Assembly (NCBI RefSeq): GCF_034190915.1
Contig: NW_026947509.1
Location: forward strand, 32,186,767-32,250,766
Reading direction: 5' to 3'
DNA from: Cavia porcellus
Lineage: Eukaryota > Chordata > Mammalia > Rodentia > Caviidae
Length of the DNA: 64,000 bases
Position 1 is the stretch's first letter, and every line of letters starts with the position of its first letter. Shown piece by piece: positions 42,466 through 52,770 of the stretch. The notes beneath the pieces were generated by a model, which worked only from the letters and a program-made list of their open reading frames with translations, had not been told where the DNA came from and did no database searches. The position numbers and the translations under genes were made by a program.

Positions 42466-43135
42466 TGGGGAACTACCCATACGGCTCTCCCTGACAAGAA
42501 GAGCATCTCTCCCCACTGTGGATAATCCTGGCCCTGTCTCCATGTATTGATATGCATAGAGCTGGCCAGGCCATGTCTTTGTCCCTTCAGTTGGCTTTAA
42601 GCAGTGTAATTGGCCTGGCTGAGGAGCTGATGCATCATCTCTGAAGTAAGTCACAGGTCAGTTTACTCCACCCAGTGACTCCCCAAATATATGCTTAAGC
42701 TAGGCGGGATGGAGAGCCATGCTCCACACTGTCAGCTGGGACCGAGCCTCAAGAAAGAGGCTGTGACTTTCCCTGAGGCAAACAGGATTGAGCATCAGAG
42801 CTGAAGCACCGACCACAGATTATTAGACACCGCCTCGGCTGTGTTATGCAGGTCACTCTCTGCATTTCTTGTCCTCTGCATATTGCAGAAGTGACCTCAG
42901 ATCTCCTACCTACCCAGTTCACCTTAGTCATAGCGGTCACATATTTCCTGCCACTCTCACTGTCACTCATCCCGGAGCCACCACCCTCATGGAGAATTAA
43001 TAAAACCTGGGTTGGGCTCTGGGTCATGGCCTTTGTTCCAGTGAACACCATCTGGGCTGGACTGAGGACCTCTTGTAACTGTGTATGTCTCGGTGCTTTC
43101 TTCTCACCGTGGGTTACACTGCAAGTGGTAGATTG
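42466..43135 (+). mobile_element. candidate LTR
   Basis: It begins near TGTGGGGAACTACCC. An AATAAA (42,999-43,004) is followed by a GT-rich stretch GGGTTGGGCTCTGGGTC. The sequence is unlike the flanks and has no gene-like frame. This is the layout of a solo LTR of about 650 bp, but there is only one copy here and no target-site duplication that I can confirm. Confidence 0.4.
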
Positions 43136-43197
43136 GAATTAATTCTCCTTGGGATTACAAATATAAACCTTCCTGGACTGTAATGAGGATGAGAAAG

Positions 43198-43312
43198 GTT
43201 CTTTATACACACCTGTAATCTTAGCACTTGGGAGGCAGAGGCAGGAGGATTCTGTAAGTACAAGTTCAGCCTGGGCTACTGAGACCTTGTCTCAAAACAA
43301 ACAAACAAACTA
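43198..43312 (+). mobile_element. B1 SINE
   Basis: ACACACCTGTAATCTTAGC to GAGACCTTGTCTCAAAAC with an (AAAC)n tail that runs into the TA repeat. Confidence 0.87.
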
Positions 43313-43319
43313 ACTAAAC

Positions 43320-43321
<2 letters not shown>

Positions 43322-43365
<44 letters not shown>
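43322..43365. repeat. (TA)n microsatellite
   Basis: About 22 pure TA units. Confidence 0.97.
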
Positions 43366-43367
<2 letters not shown>

Positions 43368-43513
43368 TGCTGATCACCATGGTGGGGAATGATACTGACA
43401 CACAACAAGGCTGGAGTTCACTTTTGGCAGCTTTAATAGAGAGTGATTTGTCATATGCAAAAAGGGTCTTAAAATGTTCCTATCTCCTAACTGGAAAACT
43501 GGTTTCTGGGAGC

Positions 43514-44156
43514 ACAGATTGCACAGTCCTTAATCTGAAAATCCAAAATCTGAAAGGCTCCAAAATCTAAAACTTCTTTGAGCTCCACAACAGCACCACA
43601 AGTTAAAAACCTCTTCAACATGAAAGTTTGTTTCATGCACAGAATTACTGAACATATCGTATAGAATTAACTTCAGTCTCTCTATCTGTATGATGTATAT
43701 GAAATATGATGTGTTTAGATTTCAGTACCCTACTTGGCTCTCATTATGGATATGACAATACTCTTTTTTTTTTAGAGATAGGGTCTCACTATATTGCCCA
43801 GGCTGGAGTGCAGTGGCTATTCACAGGCGCGATCCCACTACTGATCAGCACGGGAGTTTTGACCTGCTCCGTTTCCTACCTGGGCCGGTTCACCCCTCCT
43901 TAGGCAACCTGGTGGTCCCCTGCTCCGCTCCCGGGAGGTCACCATATTGACGCCGAACTTAGTGCGGACACTTGATCGGCATAGCACACTGCAGCCCAGC
44001 ACTACTGGACTCAAGCGATCCTCCCACCTCAGCCTCCCGAGGAGCTGGGACTACAGGCGCACGCCACCACGCCCGGCAATATGACAATATTCTAAAATCT
44101 GAAATTCAAGATACTTGGTCCAAAGCATTTGGATAAGGCATATGCAACTTACAGTG
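43514..44156. mobile_element. Tigger/MER2-like DNA transposon, split by the 7SL copy
   Basis: The left part has CAGTCCTTAATCTGAAAATCC, AAATCTGAAAGGCTCC, GTTTCATGCACAGAATTA and GTATATGAAA. The right part has TTCTAAAATCTGAAATTC and AAAGCATTTGGATAAGG. These match the widespread mammalian non-autonomous TcMar-Tigger element with CTTATCCGAAATGC termini (MER2 by memory). The two parts join if the 7SL insertion is removed. No transposase is encoded. Confidence 0.75.
43764..44077 (-). pseudogene. RN7SL: 7SL (SRP) RNA retrocopy, near full length
   Basis: Read on the minus strand, 44,077-43,774 gives 304 nt starting GCCGGGCGTGGTGGC and ending GAGACCCTATCTCT, followed by a 10-nt A-tail (43,773-43,764). 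The SRP S-domain words GTGAACCGGCCCAGG, GGAGCAGGTCAAAACTCCC and GCTGATCAGTAGTGGG are intact, as are the Alu-domain ends. I count about a dozen substitutions and one 5-nt insertion (AGCAG near 43,926) relative to the human RNA from memory. ATATGACAATACTCT (43,750-43,764) and ATATGACAATATTCT (44,079-44,093) are a 15-bp target-site duplication with one mismatch. A poly(A) plus duplication means an L1-made retrocopy without the upstream promoter of a real 7SL gene. Confidence 0.95.
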
Positions 44157-44159
44157 CTT

Positions 44160-44310
44160 TTTATTCTGGGAATTCCACCTCTTAGAACAATCAGAGATGA
44201 ACCCAAAGATACAACCAAAGATGTTTATCATATCTTTGTTTATATTCACAAAGGTGGGACCATGCCTGGGAGTTTGGTATATCAATGTTTCAAAGTCATT
44301 TCCATCGTGG
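44160..44310 (+). mobile_element. possible LINE-1 remnant
   Basis: GGAATTCCACCTCTTAG, CAATCAGAGATGAACCCAAAG and AAAGATGTTTATCATATC resemble an old L1 3-prime region (AATCAGAGATG..AAAGATGTTCATC). Short and weak. Confidence 0.35.
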
Positions 44311-44324
44311 TTTCTTATTTATTT

Positions 44325-44435
44325 ACTGAGACAGAGTCTTTCTGTGTAGCCCAGGTTGGACTCAAACTCACAGCAATCCTCCTGCCTCAGCCTCCTGAGT
44401 GCTGGGATTACAGGTGTATTTCACCACACCCAGCT
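44325..44435 (-). mobile_element. B1 SINE with target-site duplication
   Basis: Complement ACTGAGACAGAGTCTTTC to CACCACACCCAGC. TTTCTTATTTATTT (44,311-44,324) and TTTCTTATTTAATT (44,436-44,449) flank it. It carries a single duplicated block. Confidence 0.88.
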
Positions 44436-44727
44436 TTCTTATTTAATTTGCGTGAAATTGCTTGGCAATACACTTTTAAAGCTCCCTTGAAAATTTCAAA
44501 AACAATGTATAAGAACCTCAGGAAGTGGAAGGAATTCATTAACTCCCAGAGCTCCTGGGAGCTGCAGATGGACCAGGGCAGATCTGCTGAGGTCTGGTCC
44601 AGCACTTTCTGGACTCAGTCCCCCAGCAGCTGCTGGTGTGGGTGGCAGAGTGGCCCTGGGTTGTGAGCTGCCCACACAAACCTGGCCATGCAGTGTGGGC
44701 TCAGGCAGAAGCTAGCCATTGTGAGCA

Positions 44728-44797
44728 ACCAGGAATTGAACTCATGACCTTGCACTTGCCAGGGAGATGCTGTGCCACTGAGCTACATCCCCCACCC
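44728..44797 (-). mobile_element. ID-like SINE
   Basis: Complement ACCAGGAATTGAACTCATG to GAGCTACATCCCCCACCC. The tail is absent on the left, so it is 3-prime truncated. Confidence 0.8.
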
Positions 44798-45010
44798 AGA
44801 CTAGTGTCCTTGTGAATGCATCAAATTTCTCTATCTCTCAGAACAAAACACCCAGTTCCAAATTGTCCCTGGGCCACCAAGAAGATTCTAGAAGACAGAC
44901 AACAGGTGGCTGAATGAGTCCTGGAGTGGCTCACCCAGGCTCATTTCTCCAACCATGGCCCAGGTTGCCTCTTCCCACCAGCAGCACAAACACAGCTTCA
45001 TCTTCTTGGT

Positions 45011-45047
45011 ATGCATGTGTGTGCATGTGCGCATGCGCATGTGTGTT
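45011..45047. repeat. (TGTGCA)n alternating purine-pyrimidine repeat
   Basis: ATGTGTGTGCATGTGCGCATGCGCATGTGTG, a potential Z-DNA stretch. Confidence 0.85.
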
Positions 45048-45055
45048 TTTGCTTT

Positions 45056-45343
45056 TCATTGCTGGGGATTGAACCCAGGGCTTTCATGTGGAGCTACACT
45101 CCAGCCTTTTTCTTTTCTTTTCTTTTCTTTTCTTTTCTTTCTTCCTTCCTTCCTTCCATCCATCCTTACTTCCTTCCTTTCTTCCATTCTTTCTTGCTTT
45201 ATCTTTTTAAGACAAGGTCTCACTATGCAATGCAGGCTGGCCTTGAACTCACTTTGTAGCCCAGGCTGGTCTCAAACTTGCAGCGATCCTCCTGCCTCAG
45301 TCTCTCGAGTGCTGGGATTACAGAAGTGCACCACCATGCCTGG
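45056..45343 (-). mobile_element. B1 plus ID half with expanded pyrimidine linker
   Basis: On the minus strand a full B1 (45,343-45,199) is followed by (GAAG)n/(GAAAA)n (45,198-45,107) and an ID half (complement GCTGGGGATTGAACCCAGG at 45,061). It may be a B1-dID whose linker expanded, or a young B1 inserted in an older ID copy. The B1 is clearly less diverged than the ID half. Confidence 0.7.
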
Positions 45344-45384
45344 TTTCTTTTTTTTTCTTTCTTTCTTTCTTTTCATTATTATTA

Positions 45385-45690
45385 ATTCTATTGATACATT
45401 TTAGATGTACACCATAATCGCCTTCATTAGAGGTTCTTTGTACCTGTGCATATTTTTTTTTCCTGAACCTCTCTCCTCCCTTCAATCCCTCTTCCCCTTC
45501 CTATTTACAAAAGCTTTGATTCTGTTTTCTTCCTTCTGTTGTTTCTTTCCTTTCCCCTTCCTCCATCTCTTATTTCCATTCCCATTAGCATACTTTCTTC
45601 CTATTTCCCAGTATCAGTCATACATTTTGGTTCTTATTTACCCTTTCATTTTCTCTCACATTTCTTTTATTTTATTTGTATTTTGAGACC
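45385..45690. other. T/C-rich tract, possible LINE 3-prime UTR
   Basis: TTGATACATTTTAGATGTACACC followed by 250 bp of strongly pyrimidine-biased sequence. This bias occurs in some L1 UTRs, but no diagnostic L1 sequence is visible. Confidence 0.3.
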
Positions 45691-45714
45691 AGGTATCAAT
45701 AATTATTAAATCAA

Positions 45715-45962
45715 GTGTGGTTGTGCACACTTGTTATCCTAGCATTCCAGAGGCTGAGGCAGGAAGATTGCTATGGGTTTGAGGCCAACCTGGACAGTGA
45801 GTCCAAGGCCAGCCTGAACTATGTAGTGAAACTTTGTCTCAGAAAGACAAAACATGAAATAAAAGGCTTTGTACTCTGTTGATACAATGTAATGGGTGTC
45901 TTGATACAGTGTAACTGGTATACCTTTGGTTTTCTGTGTGACTGTAACAAGTAACAGCATCT
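45715..45962 (+). mobile_element. B1 SINE with 3-prime extension
   Basis: B1 body at 45,715-45,849 with both duplicated blocks, then AAAGACAAAACATG and the extension AAAAGGCTTTGTACTCTG, GGTGTCTTGATACAGTG, CTTTGGTTTTCTGTGTGAC. The extension is the same as 4945-5059 in reverse complement. Confidence 0.7.
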
Positions 45963-46002
45963 GTCTCAAAAACTAACTAGCTAACTAACTAATTCATAGC
46001 TA

Positions 46003-46077
46003 GACTCTAACTAATTCATAGCAATCCTCCTGCCTTAGCCTCCCAGAGTGCTGGAATGATAAGGGTACACAGCCAGC
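46003..46077 (-). mobile_element. B1 fragment
   Basis: Complement CATAGCAATCCTCCTGCC to CACAGCCAGC. The left arm is replaced by a CTAACTAATTCATAG repeat. Confidence 0.7.
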
Positions 46078-46148
46078 TTCATCTTTGTGCTTGTGAATAA
46101 TCTTTTGAACAGACGGGAGAAATGGAAGGGATTCACAGCTCTCTAACA

Positions 46149-46275
46149 CCAGTGGGTTTCAAACTTTATTTTGTGCAAGTGTCACTTAGAAGACTCATTA
46201 GCCCGCAGACCCCAGGGCTCTGTCAGTCAGGGGCTGGATGCGCTGGTTCTGGAGTGAACTCAGAGATGTTAAAAT
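46149..46275 (+). mobile_element. MER5A-like hAT-Charlie MITE
   Basis: CAGTGGGTTTCAAACTTTATTTTG, AAGACTCATTAG, GACCCCAGGG and GGTTCTGGAGTGAACTC follow the MER5A order CAGTGGTTCTCAAACTT..GCTTGTTA..CCCCACCCCCAG. Diverged and partial. Confidence 0.5.
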
Positions 46276-46442
46276 GGTGGAAGCCACAAGTGCAAAAGCC
46301 CCATGAGAGCAATGACATCTTACAACTCCTGCGAGGCCCTCACTTCTTTCCTCCTCCCCTGGCCCAGTGAATGCTTTAGCCTGGGGTGCACTTTTTAATA
46401 CCATTCTTGCTTTTAGTTTTTTGTTTTTTTACTTTTTTTTAT

Positions 46443-46628
46443 TGGCCACACTGGGATTTGAACCCACAGTCTTCATACTGAGCTACATTCCCCAGTCTTT
46501 TTTTAAAAAAATTTTTTGACATAGGGTCTTGATAATTCACTCAACATACAGACTGGGCCGGAACTTGTGATCCTCCTGCCTCAGCCTCCCAGAACGCTGA
46601 GGTTATAAGTGTGTACCACTGCACCTGG
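46443..46628 (-). mobile_element. B1-dID dimeric SINE
   Basis: ID half complement CACACTGGGATTTGAACCC and TGAGCTACATTCCCCAG, linker TTTTTTTAAAAAAATTTTTT, then B1 half complement GACATAGGGTCTTGATAATTC to CCACTGCACCTGG. Confidence 0.78.
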
Positions 46629-48505
46629 TGTTTGCTTGTTATTTTCCAAATCCAGGCAGCAGCTGTGCCCGGCTTGGCCCATTTCCTGGTGCTCCCACAA
46701 GTTCCTGGAAGCTGACTTCCCTTCCTCCAAGTGCGTGTGCAAGGGAGCAGTGACTCTGCATCCACACACAGGCTCCTGGCTTGGTCCACAGCCAGTGTGC
46801 TGACCCAAGGCACCTCAGTCCCCCGCAGTCCTGACTCCTGGGTTCCCGGACTCAGGAGACTGCAGGACGGTGCGGCCAGCAGAGCCCAAACCCCTTGCTC
46901 TGATGGCTGTGGCCAGATGCCTTGGTGTATGGCTGGGGCAGCCTCCAGTTCCTCTGCAGAGAATGGCCCAGTGTCGGGTTCATGGTTCACTGCTGCCTCC
47001 CAATGATTCCCCCCAGCTTTAGCCAGTCCTGCCGGCTGTGGTGACAAGGGTCACATAGGAGACAAGGAGCAATGAGCCCCAGGCTCCTGACATCCTTCAG
47101 GCGGGTGGCAGGGTAACCCTGGGACAGCTGGCCCTGGGGTGATGGGTATCTTGTCTTCCTTGCAGCACATCTGTTAAGGTCTGCAGCCCCCCCAAAACCT
47201 GGGGGGAGGCGCGGGATTCGCTGCCCTTGCAGCAGCCCCAGGAAGTGGGGCTCTTACCCAGTGGGCAGTGGGCAGCGTGTCCTCCTGGGTGAGTGGAGGG
47301 GACTCCTGCAAGCAGCCCTGCCTGAGCTTCTGTCTCCACACTGCCCGCTTGCTTGCCTTCTCCTCCTGCAGCCCCAGTGCTCTCTCGGGGGCTGCCTGCA
47401 CCTCTAGGCCATGGTGCCATCATAGCAACATCAGGCAAGTGGCACTGGTGTCAGGGGGCTCCTCCAGCTCCCAGCTCACTCTCTCCCTCAAGCAGGTCCT
47501 GAAAGCAAGAATTTCTCTTCCCCAAATCATCAAGAAGAATTCTCATCTTGGGCAGGCTTTGCGCTCCAGAGCTGGCCCTATGGAAACTCTGTGACCTCCC
47601 GTGTCTGACAGGTCATAAATCTATCCTTATTCCTGAGGGTCCTGCCCTGTGCCTGGACATCGGAATGCTGCCCAGAGAGGCTGCCAAGAATCTGGATGGA
47701 CAGGCAGGCCCAGGTCCAGGCCCTGCAAGGCTTCCCCACCCAGCCTGCTGGCTGTCTCACTTGTACACAAAACCCAAGACCACAGAAGGCTCCCGGGGTG
47801 ACAGAAAGCAAGGTTCCTGGGGGTGGTGGCTTCTGCTCTTCACCTCACCTCATGCATAGACTCTTACGTGTTCTCTGTCACAACCTTTATGATCAGCTGG
47901 GCCATGCAAAGGCATGCTTCCCTGGATTCTGTGGGTCAGGAGATGGAACCTGAGCAGCGTTGGGGTAATCTGGCCTGTCAGACAGAAGCAGCACAGGCAG
48001 AACAGGGTTTGTTGACAGGCTTTACAGTGGGGGACAATATTTCCAGGCTGTGGAGCTGACTGTCTTCAGGAAGACAGGGACAGAATGGATGGGGCTGGGG
48101 TCCTCCATGGTGCCTAGAATACAGAGCTCACTTGCAGGTGAGGGGAATAGAAAACCCCACAGCAGGTGTCAGATGCCTAAGGACGGTGGTGTGAAGGGAG
48201 AGGGAAAGCCAGGCTTCTGTCTTTCCCGGGCTCAGCCTAATGCTTGCTGTGCCACAGTACAGCAGATGAGCCCTTAGAGAACTCCCTTCCCTCCTCTTCT
48301 GTTCCCTGCAAAAGTTATTCTCAATTCTAAAAAGTGGCCTCTGGAGCATCCCTGCTTTCTTTAGTCCCTGGGAATTAATATGTCTGTCTGAAAAGGAAAG
48401 ACAGAGCCAGTCCTGGGAGGCAAGATCCTCTGAGATTCTGGGGAGAAGAAGAGGAGGAGCCCCTTCCCCCTTCCGCCTCTCTGCTCAAAGCCTGGGTCTC
48501 CGGCC
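46629..48505. other. GC-rich single-copy intergenic DNA
   Basis: Several overlapping frames on both strands (46.54-47.05, 47.1-47.9 kb) reflect high GC. None has a recognisable family or splice context. Confidence 0.45.
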
Positions 48506-49142
48506 CAGCCTCTGATATAAGGGAATGAAACTCCTGACGACCTACTATGTTCCCGTACGAGTCCATGTTCTCTAAAATCGAAGAATTAATTTTAGGAACA
48601 ACAGAAATTAAGAGCAGAATATATTTATTGACAGAAAGAACGCTTCTGTCTGAGAGAGAGACAGAAGGGTCCCGAGTAGGTTGCCAGGGACTCTGTCTTT
48701 TCCAGGGACTTTTATAGAGCAAAATCATGGGGAGAGATGGGTTCAAGGTGGGGGAAACTGGGAACTCACAAGGCAGTTGGGCATAAGGTGGGACAAAACT
48801 GTGGTTAACCAATAAGATTAATAGTTCAGGTAAATTGATTAAATTGAGGACAAATGGGGAGGCCAGTCACATAGAAAGCAGGCATTCTTAGAGAGCAGGG
48901 ACTTCCCCAGGGGGTTGGAATGGTGACTCCTGGCTTCCTCCGGGGTGATAAGGAACTATTTAGAATATCAGTCCTTAGGATATGGATGCATTTGCTTGGT
49001 CTTTTGTCTTGAGGCCTGGCCCACAGCAGTTGTCTGCTCCCCCACAGTTGCAAGGTATCTATCTGGTCTTCTGCACTGGCTCCTTCAAGGACCTTGCCCT
49101 GTCTTACTGCCTATAGTAATTCTAATAACTCTGCTGCCTCGT
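48506..49142 (-). mobile_element. solo LTR, copy 4 of a four-copy family (best preserved)
   Basis: On the minus strand: start GGCAGCAGAGTTATTAG, CCAGGAGTCACCATTCC, intact TATAAAAGTCCCTGG (complement at 48,704-48,718), AGTCCCTGGCAACC, TCGGGACCCTTCTGTC, and AATAAATATATTCTGCTC (signal complement at 48,623-48,628). TATA and AATAAA are about 85 bp apart. No gag, pol or env sequence is adjacent. Confidence 0.75.
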
Positions 49143-49729
49143 TCTGCCCTCTGCACCCCAGAGCCCTCGAGGTGCTTTGCAGGGCAGGTCTCCTCTGTCC
49201 TCCTGTGGGCCAGCTCCTTCCTGCAGCTCGGGTCTTTGTAGTGGAGGGTGAGGAGCAGGGCATTGGATTCAGACAGGAACTGCAGATACGTGTGCCACTG
49301 AGGTAGGTCAGAGGAACCAGCTATAAAAAGTCCCTGTCCTGTAAGGGCAGTGTTAAAAAGCAGTTCCTGGAGGGCTGGAGGAGGAGAGGATGCCTGGAGC
49401 TTCCTGAGGAACCGCAGGCAGCTGTGATAAGAATGGTGGTGGACATGTTAGAGTGATGTGGATTTAAAGTCATTACTCCCCCCACCCCCACAATCATAAT
49501 CCTCTGCAGAATGAGGGATCAGATGAATAGAGGAGCAGGAGACAGGAAGTGGGACAGAAGCCGCCCCTCTCACAGAGAAGCAAGCCCTGGCTGGAGCACC
49601 TGGCACTTCCTGTTGCTCACATATCTCCTGTGTGACCTCACTGGATGGGGTCCCCAAGCTTGAACTCCCCAAGCTCCATGCATAAAAGAAATCTCTCCTC
49701 CCCATCCCTCCCTCCTGCCCTCCCTCATC
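49143..49729. other. single-copy intergenic DNA
   Basis: No gene or repeat recognised. Confidence 0.45.
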
Positions 49730-49779
<50 letters not shown>

Positions 49780-49780
49780 G
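49730..49780. repeat. (TTTC)n microsatellite
   Basis: About 12 TTTC units, preceded by CCCTCC-rich sequence. Confidence 0.97.
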
Positions 49781-50133
49781 ACAATTGTAATCTTGGACAG
49801 AGTCAGTAAACCCTTGGAACATAAAGAGCTCATAAATGGCCAGAGGACAAGTAGGACATCCAGCTCTTTCTCTTCGCTCTGCCTCTGTCCAGTTATCCCA
49901 GAGACCTCAGATTGCAGAAAGGTCACAGGGACATTGACAAACAGAGGTAGGGAAAATAAAGACAGGTAGAAAGAGGGCAAGGGAAATCACGATGAGAAAT
50001 CATACTCTTAAAAAGGCCTGCTGCCCCAGTCAGTTTACCCAGAGCAGCCTGCATTGCGCTCCCTGGGTTACTTCAGGATCCTCTTTTTCCAGACTCTCAA
50101 CATCCAAAATTCCTGGAGAATAATGTAAGCTCA

Positions 50134-50237
50134 GGGCCGGGGATTTAGCTCAGCGGTATAAGCGCTTGCCTGGCAAGCGTGAGGTCAGAGTTTGATCCCT
50201 GGTACCCCCGAAAGAAAGAAAGAAAGAAAGAAAGATA
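50134..50237 (+). mobile_element. ID-like SINE with (AAAG)n tail
   Basis: GGGCCGGGGATTTAGCTCA, CGCTTGCCTGGCAAGCG (5-bp stem, loop with CTGGCAA), GAGTTTGATCCCTGGTAC, then six GAAA units. ATGTAAGCTCA and ATATAAGTTCA flank it. Confidence 0.92.
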
Positions 50238-50666
50238 TAAGTTCACACACTGGCTTCACTGAGAAGGCAAAGAGCAGAAAGCTGATCCTAGATAACAAAA
50301 CAAGTTGAGAGAATTCAAGAAATGCTGAAACCCTGCACCTGAAACAAAGGTGGGCTCCTCCCCGCACACTGGGCCAGTCCCCTTGTTGGGGTGTAGCTTT
50401 TCCTTCAGTCTCCACCCGTTCAAGGGGAGCCTCAGAAGCAAAGCAGCTCCCTTCTCTGAGCGCCATCTTTCACTCTTGAGTGTGCACCTTTGAACTTTGG
50501 CCTGCTAAACCCTTTCTCCCTTTTTCAGGTTAGTCCTGAAAATTCTGCGTGTGCAGCTGGAAGCCATTGAACTGGCCACTTGCTTTACAGGTAGGGTGGG
50601 TTTGGATTCCTCATATCCAGTTTGGGAACCTCTAATGACAAAAACCATTGCTCAAACATAAAAGAG
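50238..50666. other. single-copy intergenic DNA
   Basis: No gene or repeat recognised. Confidence 0.45.
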
Positions 50667-50791
50667 CCGGACATAGTGTCTGTAATCCCGGCACTTGTGA
50701 GATTGGGGCAGGAGGATCTCCACAGTCAGAGAATTGCGGTGAGTTTGAGGTCAGCCTGGACTGCACAGTGAGATCTTGTCTCAAAAGCACC
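50667..50791 (+). mobile_element. B1 SINE
   Basis: AGCCGGACATAGTGTCTG to GAGATCTTGTCTCAAAAGC with a single duplicated block. Confidence 0.86.
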
Positions 50792-51188
50792 AAAAGCAAA
50801 TGAGACGGGTGTGTCTTGCAACCTCACAAGGATGGCTGAATTCTGCCCCTGGCAGTCAGGCCAGGCAACCCAGGTCAGACAGCCAGAGCAAAGAGCAGGG
50901 GTTCCCCACACTCCAGGGAAGGGCAAGTTGCCAGCACCAAGGGATGCCAGAGTCGGCCCAGAAGCAATTCAAGGTCCTCTCTGTGGCTGTGCATGGGGTG
51001 GGGGGCCAGCTCCCCCCTTTTTATCCTATAAGTCTGCCTTCCTTATTTCTGGTTTGCCCTCCAAGGGTTGGGTATTTTTGCCCTACTCACACACAGTGGA
51101 CATTGCAGCCACCCAGGCCTGGCCTTTTGTAACTTTGTAGATTGAGTGCCTGGTAGCAATTATTCAAAGACTCAAGACACAAATTCTT

Positions 51189-51284
51189 TTCTTTTTTCTT
51201 TTTCTTTATCGGTACCAGGGATTGAACTGACAACCACCTGCTTGCAAGGCAGGTGCTTATGCCACTGAGCTAAATCCCCAGCCC
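51189..51284 (-). mobile_element. ID-like SINE with perfect target-site duplication
   Basis: Minus strand: GGGCTGGGGATTTAGCTCA, CACCTGCCTTGCAAGCAGG (anticodon-like TGC), GTTCAATCCCTGGTACC, GATAAAGAAAAAGAAAAAAG. CAAGACACAAATTCTT occurs identically at 51,173-51,188 and 51,285-51,300, a 16-bp perfect duplication. One of the youngest insertions in the window. Confidence 0.96.
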
Positions 51285-51549
51285 CAAGACACAAATTCTT
51301 AATTTTCAGGAGAGAAAATCAGCTTAGAGCTCAGACCAGGAGTTGGTGTCTGCCTGTAGAAACTGCTGGGGCTGGGTCTCCTGCTCCACAGGAGCAGGCC
51401 CAGTGGGTGCTCCTGTTTTCTAGGCTCCATGAGAAGCTGCAGGTGGAAACGGCAGGGTGGACTATGGGTGAAGCTTGCTGCTCTGTGACCCTTGTAATCA
51501 ATGATGGAGTGTTGGGTCTGGGTGATTTCATGGGTGTTCAGCTAGCAGG

Positions 51550-51875
51550 TGTTAGTGACTTCCTCGGCTGCTGAAAACCACAATACCCAACACCTTCAAC
51601 TCAAAGGAGCTTAGCTTATTGTTCATGGTTAGCTCCAGAGCAAAAGCAGTGCAGGAGAGGGGGTGGAGGAAAGCTCTCCCAGCAGGGCAGCCAGGGAGCA
51701 GAGAGGAACAGAGACACCATCGAGGGAGATACGGTGCCCCGCCTCCTCCTCTGACTGGCTCCTCCCTCCTTACGTCACATTTTGCTATCTCACCTGCATG
51801 ATTCAAGCATCCTTCCAAAACCCCACCTGTGAGCACAGGCAGCTGGGGGGAGGTCCATGTAGAAACCATAATACA
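51550..51875 (-). mobile_element. MaLR-type LTR
   Basis: In plus-strand reading it starts TGTTAGTGACTTCCTC, has CAATACCCAACA, GCAGCCAGGGAGCAGAGAGG and CCTTCCAAAACCCCACC, and ends GAAACCATAATACA. This is the inverse of the common form TG..ATGGTTT..ACTAACA. 51,706-51,779 has a second copy at 53,431. Confidence 0.6.
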
Positions 51876-51990
51876 GCACATGCCTGCAAATAAGGAAACA
51901 CCAAGAGGTTCCGGATCAGTGATTTGGATCACGAGCCAAGAGTTATAATGAATACAAGTTTGTGCACATTAAGTGTGTCAAAGAAAAATG

Positions 51991-52150
51991 AGTCAGGTAT
52001 GACAGTACATGCCTGTCAGGAGACGAGGCAGGAGGATCACCATGAATTCCAGGCCAACCTGAGCTACATAGTGGGTTCATGGCCATCCTGAACTACATAG
52101 AGAGATCCTATAAATACATAAATAAATAGATAAATAAATAAATAAAGTAA
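51991..52150 (+). mobile_element. B1 SINE with (AAAT)n tail
   Basis: GTCAGGTATGACAGTACATG to AGAGAGATCCTATAAATAC. The GTAATCCCAGCA box is deleted and both duplicated blocks are present. Confidence 0.85.
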
Positions 52151-52376
52151 GAAAAAAATCAAGGAATAAAAGAAAAGCATTGGATTTAGACTTTTTGCAT
52201 AAGAAGGTAAGTGAGGCTTTTAGGGCTAACTGGCTCTCGGAGTTTCTTTCTATAGAAGCTACTTTCTGTGTACTGTATGGGACACATAAAAGTCAAAACA
52301 ATCCTTGAGTTTGGTCTTGAGAGCACTAAGTAGTAGAGATTTTTGTAAACATACACTCAGTACCTCAGCACATGTT

Positions 52377-52770
52377 GTAGGCTAAACTGAGTCCTTCCAA
52401 GAGGTCTTTTGAGGTCCTAACCTGCTGTGGCCGTGTCCTTATTTGGAGTAGGACCTTTGCAGAAGAGGTTGTCAGGATGCACTCTGACCCTCTAGGATTG
52501 GTGTCCCACAGAGAGAGAAGAGACACAATGCTGGTGTGGAGCATCCCAGGGGAAGGCCAGGTGACAACGGGGACAGAGAGACACAGTCACATACTAAGAA
52601 CTCAGGAGAAGCCTGCGGAGATGGGGAAAGAATTCCTCAAGAGAGTACAGCTCTGTCAGCAGTGTGGTTTGGGGCTCTCAGGCCCTAAAACAGTGAGCCA
52701 GTGCATTTCATTGTTGTAAACTATCCACTGGAGAATGCTAGGTTACAGCAGCCCTAGGAAACCAAGACTG
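52377..52770 (+). mobile_element. MLT1-type MaLR LTR
   Basis: GAGGTCCTAACCTGCTGTG, GTGTCCTTATTTGGAGTAGG, CTTTGCAGAAGAGG, CAGGTGACAACGGGG, CTATCCACTGGAGAATG and TACAGCAGCCCTAGGAAACC follow the MLT1 LTR in order. Its polyadenylation region is diverged. Confidence 0.75.
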
